Source: Dichomitus squalens LYAD-421 SS1 (lineage: Eukaryota > Basidiomycota > Agaricomycetes > Polyporales > Polyporaceae). Taken from it: DNA of 21,481 bases. A model generated the notes under the pieces. It saw only the letters and a program-made list of their open reading frames with translations, was not told the origin of the DNA and did not search any database. Position numbers and translations under genes: made by a program. Of this stretch, positions 1 through 10,110 are shown one piece after another. The stretch spans positions 209,571 through 231,051 of the forward strand of contig NW_006766933.1 in assembly GCF_000275845.1 (NCBI RefSeq). Direction: 5' to 3'. How positions within the stretch are numbered: the first letter of the stretch is position 1; each line of letters begins with the position of its first letter.

Positions 1-28
1 CTCGTGCTCAGTCAGCGATTAGCCTTAC

Positions 29-41
29 TAACCCTAACCCT
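29..41. repeat. Two telomere-type units (CCCTAA direction)
   Basis: Two consecutive TAACCC units followed by T, preceded by a degenerate CCTTACTAA. TTAGGG is the usual telomere repeat of Agaricomycetes, so this could be a scrap of telomeric or subtelomeric sequence. Two units can also occur by chance, and non-telomeric sequence lies on both sides. Confidence 0.3.
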
Positions 42-166
42 GTCTGATTCTATTCGTAGCAGTGCGTCCTTCTTCCGTGTATAGTAGTTTGCGTCCAATT
101 AGTATAATTTATCAAAATTACATACTCGATTATGTGATAATTCTGTTGGCTAGTTCAGCATGATAA

Positions 167-912
167 ATGACCGCTCCGTAGTGTGAGCCTGGGCATCCAT
201 GGCAGGAATGACACCAAACATTGACCATCTATGTTCATTGACCTAGTCAAAAATGTACAATATTGGCCAGATTTCTGCTGCAGTACGGTACCCGAAGACC
301 ATACACTCAGCCAGAAGTGACAATCAGTGTTCAAGCGCCCCGCAAGGTCCGGCCATTGCAGATCATACCTGGCGATTCTCTACCAGTTTTCGCCATCCCT
401 TTGCCATATCTCGCCAATCTGGCCGTGTAAGACGGATCCCGGACATAACTGACCATTTCTTTCGCTTTTTTGCTGATGGTGTCTCATGGCAAAGGAACAA
501 CCACGTGGTCGGAATAAGGCGTCCTCAACTCCTCAATCAGCTCCCCGTAAGTCGTGTCTTACTGTACCCATTGCTACCCGCATTTCAGTTCTCAGCTGAC
601 ATCCTATAGTCTCCTCGGCTCTAAGAGCTCGCTCAAACAGGCGGCGTCGCGGTAGGGTAATCTACATTTATTTCGCAAGCTATTCACTGATTCTCACTTC
701 ATATAGGGGGCGCAGAGGATGACCGGATCCTAGAAGGTGTAGAACCAACTCCAGAATCCGATCAGGAATCTGCCCAAGGCGACGACCCTTTTACCGACGC
801 GGTAGGCTTTGTCTCCCCAGACCTGATCTGAGTTCCACAGTATACTCATCTCCATTGTCCGCAGTCTTCCGATGAAGGGGACGCCGAGGACGCGGATGAT
901 GCTTCCGATTAA
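167..912 (+). CDS. Small hypothetical protein with acidic C-terminal tail (gene E)
   Basis: Not a family I recognise. A six-exon model joins cleanly: 167-180, 247-424, 495-546, 610-651, 707-801 and 865-912 (stop TAA), giving 142 aa. The ATG at 167 follows directly on an in-frame TAA. Introns are 55-70 bp with GT and AG ends; the intron at 425 uses GTGTAA, because the better-looking GTAAGA two bases on would break the frame. Residues 1-64 are hydrophobic-mixed and could fold. Residues 65-100 are basic and Ser/Arg-rich, including a run of four arginines that could be a nuclear signal. The last 40 residues are Asp/Glu/Ser-rich and probably disordered. A shorter form could start at the ATG at 486, in the frame of the last four exons. 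The gene runs towards K1, tail to tail. The last three introns are the most secure; the first two exons are inference. Confidence 0.5.
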
Positions 913-1340
913 CTTTACGTTCATTGTAAATGTCTGTATCATGCTGTCGTATGTACCCGGACGAGACTTTTATCTCCAATTTGTTGAAGTCGTTGGAGCA
1001 CTTTACACGGACGAGGGAGTATGTGTCGAACCGCAGAGAGTCCGCGCTACCGAAACCTTGATGGTTCGCTTCTCGCCATGGTACTTAGCTTATTGTCCGT
1101 ATGCGATACGTCGACTTGCTGTCAGCGCATTCGACCCCGATACCCTGGTGCTTGAACCACTGTCCCATGGAGGCTACTGACATTCTGGAGGTCCGCGTCC
1201 ATTAGGTAGACTAGGTACGAAGTCGTGTGATCCCACGTCTTGGACCACCGCGACAGACAAGCCAAACAAAATGATTTCATAGTCGTAGTACACGTGTAGG
1301 TATATACTTCCTGAAGCAGGTATCGCTTTACCTCAGCCAC
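913..1340. other. Intergenic, between convergent gene E and K1
   Basis: This holds the presumed 3-prime ends of gene E and K1. Several short open frames cross it, but none has coherent splice signals or recognisable content. I see no gene here. Confidence 0.5.
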
Positions 1341-2649
1341 TTATGGCCGCGGGAGGGCAGGGCGGAAGGTCAGGATGTAGAACAGAGTCGTGAAGTTGTG
1401 GGCGATTACTCTGAACGACCGTATCAACCAATGCTCGCCCCTCACAGATAATCGGGAACGGAGACGCCATGTGCTAAGGGAACCCATCAGGACAGCAAAT
1501 CGAGCCACGACGTCTTTCATGGTAGGTCGACTTGTCCGCTCATCATGTACCATGTCATTCACAAGGGGCGCTATGAAATCGAGGCCCTCGAATTTCTGCG
1601 AAGCGTGGTGAGGAAAGTTCAAGATGTCATGATCAAACGACATGCCTGGAGGAAGTTCTCCCGAATGACATTGCCCATGTAGTAAACAGCCGTCGGAAAC
1701 GGATCGCACGGCTGGAGCGAACTCCGGAACAGTGCGATCCGTGCCCCAGATTGGCGGGTACCGAGGAGGGCCAGCAGCGGGATTGTGCCTGCGAGAGAGA
1801 CCGAAGTCGATGAAGGAGTACTTCACAGGGCGCCAGGTGCGAGTATAACGCTTCGCACTGCCGGTCATCTCACGATTTTGTGAGACGTCCACGAAGTGAA
1901 ACATGCGTGGAAGCATGGGGCGAGGGTCCATCATGATGTTGAACTCGCCGACGTCCCTGTGATGATGTTCAGAACGCGACCCAAAGTAAACGCGATGATT
2001 ACGAACCTGTGGGCGACATAATGAATGTGCAAGAGACGGAGACCCTGGTTCGTCAGAGATATGAACAAATGCTGAGAGCGACCACATATAGACTATGCAT
2101 ACCTCAAAAAACTGCCTGAAGAACTCGACTGCCTCTCCGACAGTCAGGAGGCGGGGATCGGAGAAGGGGCGCAGGAGAGGCATAACAAGAAGTTTGTGAT
2201 CTTCATCGTCAGGGACGTCGAGAACCTCGTGTACTAGGATAGAGTGGTGGTTCTTGGAGTCGGAAGCGAGAGGTTCAGAGGAGAGAAACTTGGCTATCTC
2301 TACCTCATATGGATGGTCCGTTTGTCTTACTCGTTTCAGTCCAACCATAACGTCGTCCGAAAGTCGCGTAGCGTCGAGGACGTCCGCTCTCTTACGGAGT
2401 GAAGGGGAGAACTGCTGAAGGATTATTCAAGATACTCACCGATGTGCGGTGCCCATCCTCGTAGTCAAAGATGGTACCCTTGCCATTTGCTCAAGGAGTC
2501 CAGTCTGGACTGTAACGAGGACGAAGCATATAGCCACGTTCTTGCAGCCAGGTTGGATGGTCTCGCCACCAAATTTCACTCGGACCTAGTTGACCACCAG
2601 AGTGGGATACTAGAGGCTCCGGTACTGGAGACTCTTCCGGGAAGGCCAT
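1341..2649 (-). pseudogene. K1: broken kinase-like gene, close paralogue of K2
   Basis: Member of the Agaricomycete kinase-like family found four times here. Exons by comparison with K2: 2649-2440, 2390-2103, 2044-2007, 1956-1646 and 1595-1341. Catalytic features remain: VGLK lysine in exon 2, HRD formed across the exon 3/4 junction, an Asn five residues after that Asp, and DFG inside FIDFGLSR. Three lesions are visible. (1) An in-frame TGA at 2493-2491 replaces the conserved SW after DWTP in exon 1. (2) After VPEF, between about 1720 and 1700, only 13 nt stand where K2, K3 and K4 have 21 to 24, shifting the frame. (3) The fourth intron (1645-1596) begins GC instead of GT. From codon 2348 to 1341 the unspliced strand is open for 335 codons, because keeping the 50-bp fourth intron cancels the frameshift. 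The ATG at 2649 matches the start region of K2. Likely a recent pseudogene; a downstream-started product cannot be excluded. Confidence 0.85.
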
Positions 2650-2989
2650 AGAGGATGACAGGGCTACTGGGGAGTGGGAGGTCTGGAACAATTAATAGCG
2701 ACGAATTGGGCGCTGTGAGACATCCAGATCAAATATATTTTCCCACGTATGTAACCATACGTCTGGCTGGCCCGGGAAACCGCGTGCTGCCCGCCATCCT
2801 TTGACATTAACTGGGACCTTCAGGCCGTGAACTTGCGACGGTCTCCGTGCTCAGACGACTGCTGATCTTCCTTGTTGTTCTTGCTATCGACAGCCTGAGA
2901 ATCCATGTCCTACACACTTCGCCGTTGCCTCGGGAGTCCTTGTTCTTCGCGGTAATACTCTTCGTTACGGCAACACATCTGATCTTGCA
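2650..2989. promoter_or_regulatory. Intergenic, upstream of K1, with a TATA-like element
   Basis: The stretch lies between the K1 start and the open frame on the other strand. An AAATATATTT block at 2731-2740 stands about 85 bp upstream of the K1 ATG and could be its TATA box. On the plus strand an intron-like segment (2952-2990, GTAATA donor, CTGAT branch, GCAG acceptor) ends where the next frame opens. The rest shows nothing I can name. Confidence 0.35.
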
Positions 2990-3595
2990 GTGGTATGTGG
3001 CTGCCGATCACCTACCTCGGTTTCCCCTGCCCATGTCATCTTTGCCCTCGTAGTACCTGACGACAATTTGAGCATCCAACTTATGTCATTCACCCAACGT
3101 CCACGCAATGCGCGTCAGCTCTGTCAGGCTCGAACGCTCCCTCTGCCTGGGGGCAGTTTTCGAAGCGTCGGATCCGTTTTTATGGTACCGCTCAAGGGCT
3201 CTCGTTTCTGCCTCGTGGAACCATTGGATTGCATCGAAAGGCTCGTTCTGCTAAGACAATCGCTCCGAAGGTCATCGACAGTCGACGGCTGCTAGGTGAT
3301 CATCTTCCCGAACGACAGTCCTTCATTCGAAGTACTTGAGCACAAGCACGAGGCGCAGTCAAACAAGCAACTGTCGGCACTTGAAGCACCACGTCTTACA
3401 GGGCATTCTCAAGGAACGCCACGGTACCTGGACTCCGATCGGGTACGCTTACGGCTCTTAACATCTGGCAGCTATGGGATTTATGTATTTTTTGCCTGTC
3501 GTTGTCTCCACGCGACCAAATTACCATCAGTACCTGTTGCTATGACGCATGTCCTTCCCTTGTGCATTGCCCGCAAGCAGTCTGCGGCACTCTAG
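2990..3595 (+). pseudogene. Open frame of about 200 codons broken by one TAG
   Basis: From 2990 one plus-strand frame runs to a TAG at 3293-3295, then continues in the same frame to a TAG at 3593-3595. About 200 codons hold a single stop, far fewer than the roughly nine expected by chance. No ATG opens it, but an intron-like segment with a CTGAT branch and GCAG acceptor ends exactly at its left edge, so an upstream exon is possible. The translation is mixed and resembles nothing I know. The TAG could lie in an unrecognised intron: CTGCTAG followed by GTGATC looks like an acceptor, but only a weak GTTCTG donor fits. Its place, head to head with K1, matches that of partners A, B and C beside K2, K3 and K4. 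Broken gene or chance frame. Confidence 0.35.
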
Positions 3596-3876
3596 GGAGA
3601 TGGCATTGACGCTGTTAGTGCGCGGGTGGTATCGAGCATTACGTCCACGTATAGGCACGGTGTGATATGTATGCGAAAGTAAAGCCATGCGGGCGCACGC
3701 GCTGCTTAGGTCCCCGACAACAAACATGAAGTCCCAGAGACGTAAGGGTGATAAAGCGCCGTAGTACTAGCTTTCCAGGATAAGTACGTAATGAAGCGAA
3801 GATTGAGCCTCGACGGGTGTCGTATTCTGATAGACGGTGGGCCGCTGCATAAGGGTGACGGAGAGCGGGGATGTGA

Positions 3877-5205
3877 CTACGGCTTGGGAAGAGCAGGGCG
3901 GAAGATGAGAACGTAGAAAATAGTCCGGAAAGCATGCGCGATCACTCTAATCGATCGAATGAGCCAGTTCTCGTTCCTCGTAGCGAGCCGCGACCGCAGG
4001 CGCCATGTGCTGAGCGATCCCATGAGCAGCTCAAACCGAGACACGACTTCCTGTATGGTCGGCCGCTTCCCTGGCTCGGTTTGAACCATCTCATCGACGA
4101 GTGGCTGCATAAAATCTAGACCGCGATACTCCTGCATTACGCGGAGGAGTGAGGAACGTCCCAGTTCGAGTCCAAAGAGAACGATCGCACCTGTAGAAGC
4201 ACAGTACGGACGACGTTTCCTATGTAGTAGATGTCCGTCGGGAATGGGTCACATGGTCCGAGCGACCTGTGGAACTCAGGGACTGAACGGTCTCCACCCC
4301 AGATGGGTCGCGAACGCGGTGGTCCGGCCGCAGGGTCGAACTTCCGAGAGAGGCCAAAGTCGATAAAATAGTACTTCACAGGATACCGGGTGCGAGTATA
4401 ATACCTCGCAGTCCCTCTCATGTCTTGAGTCTCTGACGGGCGGGCAAAATGGAAAAGTTGAGGGAACAGTGGTCGGGGATCCATCATGATGTTGAGATCC
4501 GAGATGTCCCTAGCGTGCGACCGATGAGTATAACAAGCGGTGAGCGACATCAAAGCAGACCTATCACCTATGGGCGACATGGTGCTCATGAATGAACTGT
4601 AGACCCTATTCACGTCACGACCATTGATTAGATTCGATTACTTGCCAGCATGGACGACTCACCTCAAACGCTTGCCGACAAAACTCCACAGCTTCTCCAA
4701 CCGTCAGAAAGCGCGGGTCATAAAATTTGCGGAGTAGAGGCATCACCAATATCTGAATATTGCCATCCTCGGGGACTTGTAGTACCTCATGGATGGGAAC
4801 GCAGTGATTCTTCGGATTCGACTTCAGAGACTCCGAAGTAAGAAACCCAGTAATTGCCACTTCATAGGGATGCTCTGTGCGCAGGACCTGCTTTAAGACG
4901 ACCGTAGCACCATCTGCGACCCGCATAGCGTCGATGAGCTGCCCATGCTATGCACAAGTTCAGGAAGGAGCTCCGGGAGGAGAGGAAGAACGCACCGGAA
5001 GACGTTGGCCGTCCTCATAATCGTAGTATTTGCCCTTCCCAGCCAACCAAGATGGCACCCAGTCAGGGCTATAGCGAGGCCGGAGCAAATAACCTCGTTC
5101 TTGTAACCAGACCTGATGGTCTCGCCACCAGACCTCATCCTGATCGAGTTCGCCCGGTTTGATAGATGGGATTTCGGGTGGAGTGGATTCGGATGGAGTG
5201 GACAT
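3877..5205 (-). CDS. K2: kinase-like domain protein, intact
   Basis: Probable Ser/Thr protein kinase of a lineage-expanded Agaricomycete family; substrate and pathway unknown. Five exons, 5205-4996, 4938-4663, 4605-4568, 4509-4191 and 4131-3877, join in frame to 365 aa. Introns are 57, 57, 58 and 59 bp, all GT-AG. Residues 11-65 hold the family signature EVWWRDH...GYLLRPRYSPDW. The ATP lysine is K86 (VVLK), with a likely helix-C glutamate at E96. The catalytic loop is HRD at 174-176 with N181, split by intron 3 inside the Arg codon. DFG is at 225-227, then SVPEF and DPFPTDIYYIGN as activation-segment and helix-F equivalents. No glycine-rich loop of standard form is seen, which is usual in the copies here. 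No signal peptide or membrane helix. The start ATG precedes the conserved N-terminus, with a TATA box 73 bp upstream. Head to head with partner A. Confidence 0.9.
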
Positions 5206-5609
5206 TTCTGAGACTCAGAGGAAGAGGCGGTAGGAGGGGCGGGGGACCTGGGAGGAGCCAACCAACGCGGACCCGCGTTATATAGACGCCCAAAGAATGA
5301 TCTGTTGTTGTGTGCCGATAAAGCGGGGAACCGACAGTATGGAACGGCAGCAATCACTGCTTCTGGAGTACCAGCGAGTCGCCAGTGGCTGTTGTTGTTC
5401 TGCCATTGCACTTCTCCATGGCTGTCAGTCCGAATCCAAGCTGCAGCTACGAGGACCGTGATACACGTCTGATATAGCGGATTCTCACGGTGCGACCTCG
5501 CACAGATTTAAACGCAAGCCTCCGCGTCGAGGTCAGGCCTCCCCCCAGTCCAATTTGCGCTCCTCGTCCGTTTCTCATCCAACTCTCTTGTACACCCATC
5601 CCGATTACC
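5206..5609. promoter_or_regulatory. Shared upstream region of K2 (minus) and partner A (plus)
   Basis: A 404-bp gap between divergent start codons. Reading towards K2, CTATATAACG (TATA core at 5278-5285) lies 73 bp before its ATG and is followed by CT-rich sequence, a normal basidiomycete core-promoter layout. Before the ATG of A there is a pyrimidine-rich stretch at about 5535-5605 but no clear TATA box. Joint control of both genes is an inference from the arrangement. Confidence 0.5.
5278..5285 (-). promoter_or_regulatory. TATA box of K2
   Basis: TATATAAC on the minus strand, 73 bp upstream of the K2 start codon and followed by a pyrimidine-rich tract. Confidence 0.45.
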
Positions 5610-6437
5610 ATGGACAAAGCTATTGGCATTGCTGAACGCGTGACTCAGGATGCGGCCAACATCGCAACGGCATCCGGCGTCCCAGGCGTGGGTGTCGTTC
5701 GCTCGATCACCAACATCCAAGTTATTCCGACCCTCAGGCGTGTTGACGACGCAGTGAACAAGAGCCGAGCCGAGCTTCGGCGAGACGTTCTGCCCGTTCA
5801 GCGAAAGACCAAGCTTCAATTAGGCGTCGACGAGTAGGTCCATTGCCTACCCTTATGATAGAGCATTCACATGACTTTCCCCAGTATCGCAAACACTAGC
5901 ATAGGAATGATGGAGTCCTACAACAAAGGCGGGTTCTTTGCGCATGTCAAGCTCATTCCTCGGGCGTCCGCCCTGGAAGGTCGGGCGACGGATCTATATC
6001 ATGAAATCAAGGTAAGATTAATTGAAGCGTCCTTGTCATTTACTGATATCGAGCTTGCCAGCGTTCGTCGGACATCCACGCGGCCCATCTCGAGGGTGCC
6101 TTTGTCGATCCTGGTATGCTTGTATCCAGTCTCTGTCATGATTCCATTGCGTATTCATGTTTTTGGATTGCAGCGTTGGAAACCCGATCGTTGATGGAAG
6201 GTTGGGTCGGAGTGCATGTCGCCGATAACGAACAGTACCCGCCAGCGCCTCAGCCTCAGCCTGCACCCGTCGCCCCTGAAGGTGCGTTCCCATATATGTC
6301 TTGGGGGACGTCGACTAATGATGACTGCTTTCATCTCTATTTCCATTGAAGAGCAAGCATTCCCTCCCACAAGGACACCGGAGGCCATATCGTTGCGTGT
6401 GCTCTCCACTGCAGACCACACCGTTACTCATGCATGA
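5610..6437 (+). CDS. Partner A: helical hypothetical protein divergent from K2
   Basis: Function unknown. Exons 5610-5833, 5885-6011, 6062-6113, 6174-6281 and 6352-6437 join to 198 aa. Intron 1 starts inside what looks like an in-frame TAG (GA|GTAG) and removes it. Residues 1-40 are Ala/Val/Ile-rich around a VPGVGVV core, likely helical, and loosely recall the N-terminal helical bundles of fungal signalling proteins, which is only an impression. Residues 41-120 are charged and helical. Residues 150-170 are a PQPQPAP proline stretch, probably a linker. Exon 2 (127 nt, phase 2 in, phase 0 out) corresponds in place and phase to one exon each in partners B and C. The last acceptor could also be two bases further on, giving a different and longer tail ending near 6510. 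No signal peptide or membrane segment. First ATG with a good context after a pyrimidine-rich leader. Confidence 0.7.
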
Positions 6438-8212
6438 CGACCTTCTCCCATCGGCGCTCAGCGGATATCTTGCGACGTAGTCTAGACAGATGCCTGGTGC
6501 TCACGATCTAACTGCACCGTGAGAGGCTGCTGCAGCTGAACCACGGCATGCATTCATGCATTCATGCATTGGTCCTTGACTACGGGCTTGAGCAATGTCA
6601 ATGTCTCGCTGACTGTACTCAGTTCTGTCCGTGCATGCAAGTTTCCCCTGCATTTGACCGTGTGATGTACCGTACACTTCTAATACCCGGGAGCAAGCGT
6701 GCTACTGAACGTGAAATAAGATGCTTGCTGAGCGAATTATAGCTGTTGTTAGAACACTGTCAGATGATTTTCAGAACATGCAAGTAGCTGACCGTGACTT
6801 AAGTACTCAAGGTTCAGAGTCGGTCGGGGTCCTGTGGGGTTTCGCAGTTGATCGCTCTAGCAACCTCTCTGCCTCCCTCAAGACGTAGTTTCAGGGTCTA
6901 TATTTCTCGCACAAATACTGTCGGTCCTTGTCATTCCTCCAGAGAAGTATCGGTGACGTTTGACGCAAGTGTAAACCTCCAGAGCCGAAGGGTCGATTTG
7001 GGCGCTCAGACGCCTGACTGCCTGCCTACTTCATTGACTTCAATGAGACATGCCACTTGATTACAATCCATCCCGCTCTTGTGCTCGCCCAACACTTACC
7101 GTCTCTGACGGCCAGCTATCTTCGGTGGCCTTTACAGCCTTGAGCCTCGGAAACATCGTCCCTCTCAGCTCATTGGGCCCCCTCTTGCACTCCCCATTGG
7201 AAATGTTTCGTCCTCTACAGTCCCGGAACGACACGCAACTTGATAGCTCGCTTCACCGATTGCCAGTCATGACTCTGCTAGGATGCTAGTACACATAGCC
7301 ATCCGGAGCGGACGGTGCACGTTGACAAGCCTCAGACGAATCGCGATTCTATCGTAGTGGCGGATGGCCTCCTCACCAGACTTCATGTATGTTGCCAAAT
7401 GTGGGTCTGTATCTGTGCAGCTGTTGACTGAACATACGGACCAACAATCGTTTATGGAAGGGCCGCGAAGAGCTCTTTGTGCAATTATCCTTGTCCGAAC
7501 ATGGCAATCGTTCGGCAATCACGCGCATGGTCCACATATATACCGGAGAATTCCGCTGCTTCCCACGACTACCCCAGGCGCAAGACTGCAGCGACTTCCT
7601 ACTAGTACGCCGTGACGGGACTTGACGATGTGCACAGCACTCCAGCTGAGTTCTCCGATTCTTGACATACTCTGCAGGGGGAGATATTTACACGGGAACT
7701 AATCGACACTACGTGCCTATAGTACTATCGATCAACTTCCATGAAGTTCCGTATCGAACCCCATGCACGATCGTGTCAGACCGAACGTCCTTGTATTCAC
7801 GGCAGGTTGACTACTTTGGGAGGTTGGTGTTAATTTGTTGCCTTCTCATCCCCAGGTATTGCCTGAAACCTGTATAGAAACCTTGTCTATGGTTACCTCA
7901 TAACACCTGGGACCCTTGTCCCATGCGCTCCCGAATGACTTGGGCAGATTGCGTTGCTATACAGGCACAACAGGTCAACCGAACAGGCGGGCTCCCATCC
8001 CTTCTTCGAATTCTGACCTTCCCCTCGTTTTTTCTAGACTCGTAACAGCCTGTCGAGTGCCGAGCGAAGACATCTCTGTCAGTACTGGGACAATGATACT
8101 ATTCTCGGCCCATCATTGTCTTCTTACCGCCTTCATCATGAAAGGTACGCTTATGCTCATGCCAGATACATACCCAGCGCCCGCATGTGTGTCCTAGGTT
8201 TATAGCATCGCG
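6438..8212. other. Long stretch without a convincing gene
   Basis: Both strands contain only scattered open frames under about 95 codons, for example one opened by an ATG at 7050 and one at 7364. None shows a coherent exon chain or a recognisable motif. An imperfect 8-bp tandem repeat is at 6548-6570. Base composition is like the neighbours, so it is not an AT-rich RIP-like block. It may hold decayed sequence or long UTRs. Confidence 0.45.
6548..6570. repeat. Short tandem repeat, 8-bp unit
   Basis: Just under three copies of ATGCATTC in a row. Confidence 0.8.
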
Positions 8213-8641
8213 ATGTCACCTTCTCCCGCATACCCTGGTGCATCAGATCCCTTCTACCCCGTCCTCCCAGCCATGACCGTTTCCCCGACTTCAGACGTCA
8301 ACTCCGCTGCATCGACGTTTGCCATCCCGACTGTATACACCGACCTCGACCTCGGATCTGAGATCCGCATCAACCCTGACAACCTCCCTCCGCAAATTCG
8401 CGCCGCTCTCGACTCTGATGACACGTCCGACTTGTCACCCAGTGTAGTCGAGCAGATTCTTAAGTGGTTTGTCACGTCTAACTTGCCCCGCACGTTCAGT
8501 GCTAATCAACGGTTGCACAGTGCGGAACCTCAGATACCCGAGGATAAGATGCTCGTAATCACGAGACGCGTCGAGGAAGCTGAGCGCGCGGTCAAGTGGG
8601 AGCAGGACGCGAAAGCCTTCCTTAACATGTCATGGCCATGA
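8213..8641 (+). CDS. Gene D: small hypothetical protein
   Basis: Not recognised. From the ATG at 8213 the frame is open to the TGA at 8639-8641: 142 codons unspliced, or 123 aa if 8464-8520 is an intron (57 bp, GTGGTT donor, GCTAAT branch, CACAG acceptor), which keeps the frame either way. Residues 1-45 are Ser/Pro/Thr-rich and probably disordered. Then comes a segment with INPDNLPPQIRAAL and a charged C-terminal helix with VEEAERAVKWEQDAK. A good intron (8643-8700, GTAGGT donor, CTAAC branch, CATAG acceptor) starts one or two bases after the stop, so either the stop lies just before a 3-prime UTR intron or the true last exon is in another frame. It converges on locus F. Confidence 0.5.
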   Translation: MSPSPAYPGASDPFYPVLPAMTVSPTSDVNSAASTFAIPTVYTDLDLGSEIRINPDNLPPQIRAALDSDDTSDLSPSVVEQILKWFVTSNLPRTFSANQRLHSAEPQIPEDKMLVITRRVEEAERAVKWEQDAKAFLNMSWP

Positions 8642-8729
8642 CGGTAGGTGGAGAGCTTCAGAACTATAGGATCCCTGCGTGCTAACGCTCATTGTCATAG
8701 AACTCCTTGAAGGCGCAGGCTAACATGCC

Positions 8730-10110
8730 TCAGTAAGGCATGGACGAGACCACGTAGGTGAAGCCTTTTGCTTGCCCTCTCGATTGGTCGCGAAGTCCGA
8801 CTATCAGTATACCTTCGGGTGCATAGTTTCCGGTCGTAGACCTGTGTAGTAACCGTGCGCTCCGATTGTGATGTGTTTTGTATTGCTCGAAAATGAACGG
8901 TGCATCTTCAAAGCTACTCATGCGTGCAAGAGCTTCATAGTCAAAAGTGTTCCACCTAGGCCGCTCAGAAATTACTTCAGCAGTACCGACTATGACCCTA
9001 AGAGGTTCCTCCGCCGCGCCTACGTAGCTGCGGTTATGAGCGCATCCAGAATTGCTCACCTGGAAAGGTATGCGTTGTCCCCGCGTCGAGTGATCAATCT
9101 AACCGCGTGTCTTGAAGCTCGCCATCACAAGGAACCGTGTCTGTTGCACTAGAGTGCTCTTAGCAAGCGATGGCACCTCGCACGAGTGCCGGACTGGACT
9201 TAAGTCATCTGCCCCTGATAATGACCGTGCCAGCGCGATACATAGAACCAGACGCCATCCTCCGGCGCGCTGCCAGTGCATCGAAGAAGCACCATGTTGA
9301 GGCAGTCGGTGGGCGTATGTGAAGTTTATGTAACGTTGTCACCCACGTGTCGGGGACACCCCCTAGAGACATCGCCTCCAGCGACGGAGATCGTCATCAT
9401 TGGAGACATGACGTGAAATTTCAGGAGACTTGCACCAGCGAGACGCTGTTATGGCGTACTAGTCACTGGAATGGGGCTACGTCTAGATCGAGGAGTGATT
9501 GACAAGTCCTCGGGAAGTACTAAGCCGGAGCTGTCACTTTGTACGAGACCGTTGTACGAGACCTGAAAACGTACCTATTTCTGTCCCGCGTCTTGCGTTC
9601 CATGGCAGCATCGCCATTTACCATCGAGAGAAGCGGATTCTTCGTATTATTTGAGTCGCCATCGCGATGCGCCGGCGCGAAAGCTATATACAGGGTCAGC
9701 GTGGCAGTTGGGTCAGTGCACAATCCTCAAAACAATTGTTTGCCCTCAAGCATGGGAACAAGCGGGATAGTGCTGATGAAGCTCAGCATGTGATCTCAGT
9801 GCCTTGATAGGAGTAGGGCATGATGAAGCAGACGTTGCGAACGAGCCTCGACTCCTTATCGCCCTGCATTGAATGACACCTATCTACTAGCTTGCGATCA
9901 GATGGGTGGAAAGGCGCGTCGCCGAGCAGCACGCACACCTGGACCCACCAAGGCAGAAGCTGGGACGATAATCAATGACGCAGCTACGTCCTCATTTCAG
10001 GGAGGAACTCACCTGAGTATGCTTCCTTGATGTGGGCAGAGCCGAAGCTGTGGATCTTCTGATGTAGCTATGGAGGCGAAGACATCGAAGCCGGCCGTTT
10101 TCGTGGCCAT
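8730..10110 (-). CDS. Locus F: multi-exon hypothetical gene, partly resolved
   Basis: Unknown family. The 5-prime part is well supported: ATG at 10110; exon 10110-10013; intron of 53 bp with GTGAGT; a 21-nt micro-exon 9959-9939 encoding about FCLGGS; intron 9938-9880; exon from 9879 that stays open about 30 codons. The same start-proximal intron and 21-nt exon recur at locus G with aligned sequence, so the splice sites are conserved. The 3-prime end is also good: intron 9059-8998 (GTGAGC...TTAG), then an 88-codon terminal exon 8997-8730 with DAPFIFEQY and ending SSMPY before TGA. Between about 9820 and 9060 a further open segment (9720-9570) and a block reading NFTYAHR near 9325 look coding, but I cannot join them securely. 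May be intact or decaying. Confidence 0.4.

Noticed and set aside
872..1180. Plus-strand frame of about 100 codons
   Set aside because: It overlaps the last exon of gene E in another frame and contains no coherent features.
3120..3140. Possible tRNA B-box (GTTCGAGCC on the minus strand)
   Set aside because: No complementary T-stem, anticodon arm or acceptor stem around it.
1341..5205. K1 and K2 as FunK1-type kinases
   Set aside because: FunK1 is another fungal kinase expansion; the WWRDH and LRPRY N-terminus and the DPRPLFP block after the catalytic loop do not match what I know of FunK1, so only kinase-like is claimed.
7050..7615. Two plus-strand frames of 79 and 83 codons opened by ATG
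   Set aside because: No splice partners, no motif, and opposite-strand frames of equal length overlap; coding cannot be supported.
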